DNA of 64,000 nt from NCBI GenBank assembly GCA_900537185.1, contig LS999826.1, positions 248,001 to 312,000 on the forward strand, written 5' to 3'. The DNA is from Cytophagales bacterium Alg240-R148 (GTDB lineage Bacteria > Bacteroidota > Bacteroidia > Cytophagales > Cyclobacteriaceae). The position numbers were made by a program, and so were the translations under genes. Each line of letters begins with the position of its first letter. The stretch's first letter is position 1. The notes beneath the pieces are model-generated. The model saw nothing but the letters and a program-made list of their open reading frames with translations, had not been told where the DNA came from and made no database searches. Below are positions 61,582 through 64,000 of this stretch, one piece after another.

Positions 61582-62606
61582 AAGTATTGATTAACACCAT
61601 CGAGGAATTAAAAAACTATGTAGCAGTAGATTCTAACTCTGATATAAAGCTTTTTAAGCCATTTATTGAACAGTGCCAGGAAGATTATATTTTACCATTG
61701 CTTGGAAGTGCATTTCTTGAAGAAATTCAGAATGATTATGACGGGGCTTTGGGTGTGGTGGATGCAATGAGCAATGCCAATCAAGATGTGATATTGAAAA
61801 TTCAAAGGGCATTGGCCAACTATGCTATGTTTGAAGGAATACCACAGTTTGGAAGTGAGATTGGCAACTTGGGTATAAACGTTGAAAGAACAGATAATGG
61901 AGAACCGGCACCACGTTGGAAGATTGAAAAGCTCCAATTGTCACACTTAAAAACAGCGGACAAAGAAGCGGATAAACTACTGGCCTTTTTAGAAAAAAAT
62001 GCCCAGCCTTCAGGAGACTATGAGTTGTGGTACAATTCAAATGCCAATACTTTCCTAACTGGGGCTATCGTTCGCAATGCTGCAATTGCAAGCCAGTTCA
62101 TTAACAATGGCATTAGCAGAAGGTTGTTCCTTAAAATGAAGCCTCAAATACAGCGCATTGAGTCCAAAAGGCTAAAGAAGTATGTGTGCACGGACCAGTT
62201 GAATGAATTATTAGATCAGGTTAAGAACCAATCATTGACAGTTAATAATCAATTATTAATTGATCAAATGGCTCCAGTGGTAGCCAAGATGGCTTTGTAC
62301 CAATCGTTGCCTTTTATTCAAGTAGGTATTTCTGAAAATGGAATTACAGTGCAAAGTTCAAGCGATGGAGTGGTAAGCAATGCTAAAGCAGGCCCTACAG
62401 AGGTGAAGGCATTACAGGACACTTTAAAAAAGGACCCAACAGGGTATGAAGCTGACATTGATGAATTGGTCCAATTTATAGATGACAATATTTCGAACTA
62501 CCCTCTAATAGCAAATTCAGAGTGTTATCAAACAACGAGGACCAGCACTACTATGAAGGCTTACACAGTAGATAATGATATTTCTAATAAACACTTTTCA
62601 GTATAA
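61578..62606 (+). CDS. DUF6712-like phage protein, probable head-tail adaptor
   Basis: 342 residues that follow the portal directly. The start (MKVLINTIEELKNYVAVDS) and the helical N-terminal domain recall DUF6712 proteins of Bacteroidota phages, which I take to be connector-type proteins by position. The C-terminal third has low-complexity, Ser/Asn-rich stretches. Its last base is the first base of the next ATG. Confidence 0.65.
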   Translation: MKVLINTIEELKNYVAVDSNSDIKLFKPFIEQCQEDYILPLLGSAFLEEIQNDYDGALGVVDAMSNANQDVILKIQRALANYAMFEGIPQFGSEIGNLGINVERTDNGEPAPRWKIEKLQLSHLKTADKEADKLLAFLEKNAQPSGDYELWYNSNANTFLTGAIVRNAAIASQFINNGISRRLFLKMKPQIQRIESKRLKKYVCTDQLNELLDQVKNQSLTVNNQLLIDQMAPVVAKMALYQSLPFIQVGISENGITVQSSSDGVVSNAKAGPTEVKALQDTLKKDPTGYEADIDELVQFIDDNISNYPLIANSECYQTTRTSTTMKAYTVDNDISNKHFSV

Positions 62607-62821
62607 TGGCACATCACACATCAGAATTCGGAGGTAAAATATTAGGGGCAGTTATAGGCTTTTTTACTGCTTGGTTTAAGCATATTAATTCAGGGGAAAT
62701 CTTTGAAACTATTGTTTTGGCTATTTTCGGTGCTGCTTTTGGCTGGTTTACCACTCAATTATTGAATTACATAAAACGGAAATTTTTCATCAAAAAACCA
62801 AAGGACCATGAAAAAGCTTAA
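62606..62821 (+). CDS. Small holin-like membrane protein
   Basis: 71 residues with two short membrane segments (KILGAVIGFFTAWF and ETIVLAIFGAAFGWFTTQLL) and a very basic tail (YIKRKFFIKKPKDHEKA). Size, charge and position just before the endolysin are those of phage holins. It overlaps the amidase gene by 14 bases. Confidence 0.65.
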   Translation: MAHHTSEFGGKILGAVIGFFTAWFKHINSGEIFETIVLAIFGAAFGWFTTQLLNYIKRKFFIKKPKDHEKA

Positions 62822-63281
62822 GTATTTAATATTGCATTGTACGGACACCCCTGAAGGTAGAAATGTTACTAAAAAAGATATTGAACAATGGCATTTGAAA
62901 GGCCGTGGTTGGTCTCGATTGGGGTATTCTGATATGATCGATGCCCATGGTAACTTGATTAGTTTAACGGAATTCGACCAGGACCAATATGTGGACAATT
63001 CTGAAATGACTTGGGGTGCTAAAGGAATCAATAGTTTGAGCAGACATTTTGTTTATGCCGGTGGCAAAGGGAGAAATGGAAAACCTTTTGATACCAGGAG
63101 CCAAAGACAAAAAGAGGCCATGGCTATTTATGTGTACTTCACTATTTTAAGACATCCTAATATTTTAATTGGTGGACACAATCAGTTTTCTTCAAAGGCC
63201 TGTCCAAGCTTTGATGTACCTGTATGGTTGGAATCCATTGGAGTGAATTCAAAGAATATATATTATGGGAAAACAGCCTAA
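62808..63281 (+). CDS. Phage endolysin, N-acetylmuramoyl-L-alanine amidase (T7 lysozyme type)
   Basis: 157 residues of the Amidase_2 family. Zinc ligands are His 10 in YLILHCTDTPEG, a second His in the GGHNQFSSKACPSFDV segment and the Cys of the same segment, with TWGAKGINSLSRHFVYAGG between. The enzyme cuts between MurNAc and the stem peptide at lysis. The lack of a signal peptide fits release through a holin. Flanked by holin-like genes. Confidence 0.9.
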   Translation: MKKLKYLILHCTDTPEGRNVTKKDIEQWHLKGRGWSRLGYSDMIDAHGNLISLTEFDQDQYVDNSEMTWGAKGINSLSRHFVYAGGKGRNGKPFDTRSQRQKEAMAIYVYFTILRHPNILIGGHNQFSSKACPSFDVPVWLESIGVNSKNIYYGKTA

Positions 63282-63774
63282 AGAAAAAAAGAAATTTAAA
63301 GACACTGGCTTTGGTAAATTTTTATCTAAAGCAGGTAAATTAGTCCCCCATATCGTTGAGGGAGCAGCTAAATTGGCCACTACCGGCAACCCTATTCAAG
63401 CCATATCTGTGGTACGGGATGCCCTTGAAAAGAAAAAGAATTCTGATACAAGGGCCAACGAGCTCTGGATGGAACTTGATCTTAAAAAGCTAGAGTACGA
63501 AAAAGAAATGTACCGCTATGAGGTAGAAGACCGAAAAAGCGCAAGAGACATGTACCAATCCAAAAGTGATATTCAAGACTACTTGGCCAATCGCATTATC
63601 AATTGGAACCTTGTATTTATTTTTGCCATCGCAGGGGTGAACATCTACTTTATAAAAATATTGGACTCAACAGCATTGGCCATAGTGAGCAATATTTGTG
63701 GTGGTTTGATCACGGCATTGATTCAGGAACGGAATACCGTGATTAACTTTTTCTTTGGTAGTAGTAAGGAGTAA
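63265..63774 (+). CDS. Holin-like phage membrane protein
   Basis: 169 residues, with a charged coiled-coil part (DLKKLEYEKEMYRYEVEDRKSARDMY in parts) and two C-terminal membrane helices (IINWNLVFIFAIAGVNIYFI and ALAIVSNICGGLITALI). The RKSARDM-then-membrane layout is shared with three-helix phage holin-like proteins. It overlaps the amidase gene by 17 bases, as expected for a lysis cassette. Last gene of late operon 4. Confidence 0.65.
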   Translation: MGKQPKEKKKFKDTGFGKFLSKAGKLVPHIVEGAAKLATTGNPIQAISVVRDALEKKKNSDTRANELWMELDLKKLEYEKEMYRYEVEDRKSARDMYQSKSDIQDYLANRIINWNLVFIFAIAGVNIYFIKILDSTALAIVSNICGGLITALIQERNTVINFFFGSSKE

Positions 63775-63889
63775 TACTTTTATAGCCCTAAGTAGAATAG
63801 TAAAAAATATTTTTACACAAATTTGCAACTAAACTGCAATTAAATGACAATTAAAATTGCAATTTATAGGTCAGTTGTCTTAAAATGTA

Positions 63890-63897
63890 TACATTTG
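63890..63897 (+). promoter_or_regulatory. Isolated -7 box TACATTTG at the right edge
   Basis: An exact TAnnTTTG box without a TTG or GTCCTA element at the usual distance. Upstream (63820-63866) are repeated CAATTAAA/TTGCAA segments that could bind an activator. It would start a transcript at about 63,902, inside the palindrome. Confidence 0.45.
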
Positions 63898-63925
63898 TAA
63901 AAAGGGTCATGGCTCTTTTTACAAA
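63894..63925 (+). repeat. 32-base palindrome at the start of a short leader transcript
   Basis: TTTGTAAAAAGGGTCA and TGGCTCTTTTTACAAA are inverted copies; the two differing positions still pair as G-U in RNA. It begins inside the -7 box and contains an AT-rich flank and T-run like a terminator. Confidence 0.6.
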
Positions 63926-63949
63926 GAAAACAAGATTAATAAAGATAAA

Positions 63950-64000
63950 ATGAGACCCTCTTCAAAAAACTTAGGGTCCCATCTTTTGTTATTCAATTAG
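63950..64000 (+). CDS. Possible 16-residue leader peptide
   Basis: ATG at 63950, stop TAG at 63998-64000. The codons cover GACCCT and AGGGTC, which pair as a hairpin, so the frame sits in a potential attenuator. It is too short to judge as a real gene. Confidence 0.25.
   Translation: MRPSSKNLGSHLLLFN

Larger units (their letters stand above)
37409..64000. mobile_element. Prophage (left part; right end outside the window)
   Basis: The region carries, in order, an XRE repressor, small early genes, a replication protein and iteron-like repeats, accessory genes on the opposite strand, a possible late regulator, virion/fibre genes, prohead protease, major capsid, small and large terminase, portal, adaptor, holin-like genes and an amidase. 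No integrase, transposase, tape-measure or sheath gene is present up to base 64,000, so the right end and probably the tail genes lie beyond. The left limit is set at the repressor stop because the TPR gene ends there; the accessory genes from 34,879 could also be part of the element. Confidence 0.85.

Overview
The window comes from a Bacteroidota chromosome, most likely a marine, Cytophagales-type bacterium. The evidence is AT-rich DNA, PorE- and PorQ-like type IX secretion proteins, a TonB receptor with an N-terminal carboxypeptidase-regulatory domain, HTTM, imelysin and DUF4856 proteins, a YpdA-type bacillithiol reductase, and promoters of the Bacteroidota type (-7 box TAnnTTTG, TTG about 20 bases upstream). 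The placement below phylum is inference; no rRNA or tRNA is present to confirm it.

Bases 1-34,770 are ordinary chromosome. In order they carry a partial secreted protein and a PorE-like OmpA protein (minus strand); lon, porQ and hslU; a SixA phosphatase, an MtfA-like peptidase and a secreted amidohydrolase (minus); a sodium/solute symporter followed by a sugar nucleotidyltransferase and a sugar kinase (possible amino-sugar salvage); an AAA/VWA pair; rlmN and a thioesterase; clpB; a RidA-like deaminase; and ferritin. An iron-type operon (DUF4856 lipoprotein, imelysin-like lipoprotein, HTTM protein, TonB receptor) lies behind two Fur-box-like palindromes. Then come a PAS/DHp protein without an ATPase domain, YpdA, an FtsX/MacB-type permease and a CBS-domain protein. 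Strong hairpin terminators close hslU, clpB, ridA/ferritin and the CBS gene.

From about 34,800 the DNA is accessory. A DUF4468-type secreted protein, a tiny acidic lipoprotein and a periplasmic TPR membrane protein with an abrupt C-terminus lead up to a prophage that runs from 37,409 past the window end. Its early part has an XRE repressor facing a rightward promoter with three operators at a 21-base period, small early genes, and a 945-residue zinc-finger/Toprim/ATPase replication protein. Directly after that protein is an array of about a dozen TGTAGGAA repeats that looks like an iteron origin. The middle holds minus-strand 'moron' genes (an outer-membrane protein, two membrane proteins) and small genes.

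The late part (47,883-63,774) holds virion/tail-fibre proteins, an S49 protease-scaffold fusion, the major capsid protein, terminase subunits, portal, adaptor, holin-like proteins and an amidase endolysin. A minus-strand membrane-anchored FHA protein is inserted between two late operons. No integrase, transposase or tape-measure gene is visible, so the right part of the prophage lies outside the window.

The most notable unexplained signal is a phage promoter architecture seen four times, always just before a late operon: GTCCTA, a fixed 23 bases after GTCC, then a TAnnTTTG-like box, with a start codon only 4-5 bases later. This suggests a phage-specific late regulon with leaderless mRNAs. Other signals are paired operators at 21-22-base spacing, a duplicated gene fragment, and an attenuator-like palindrome at the right end.
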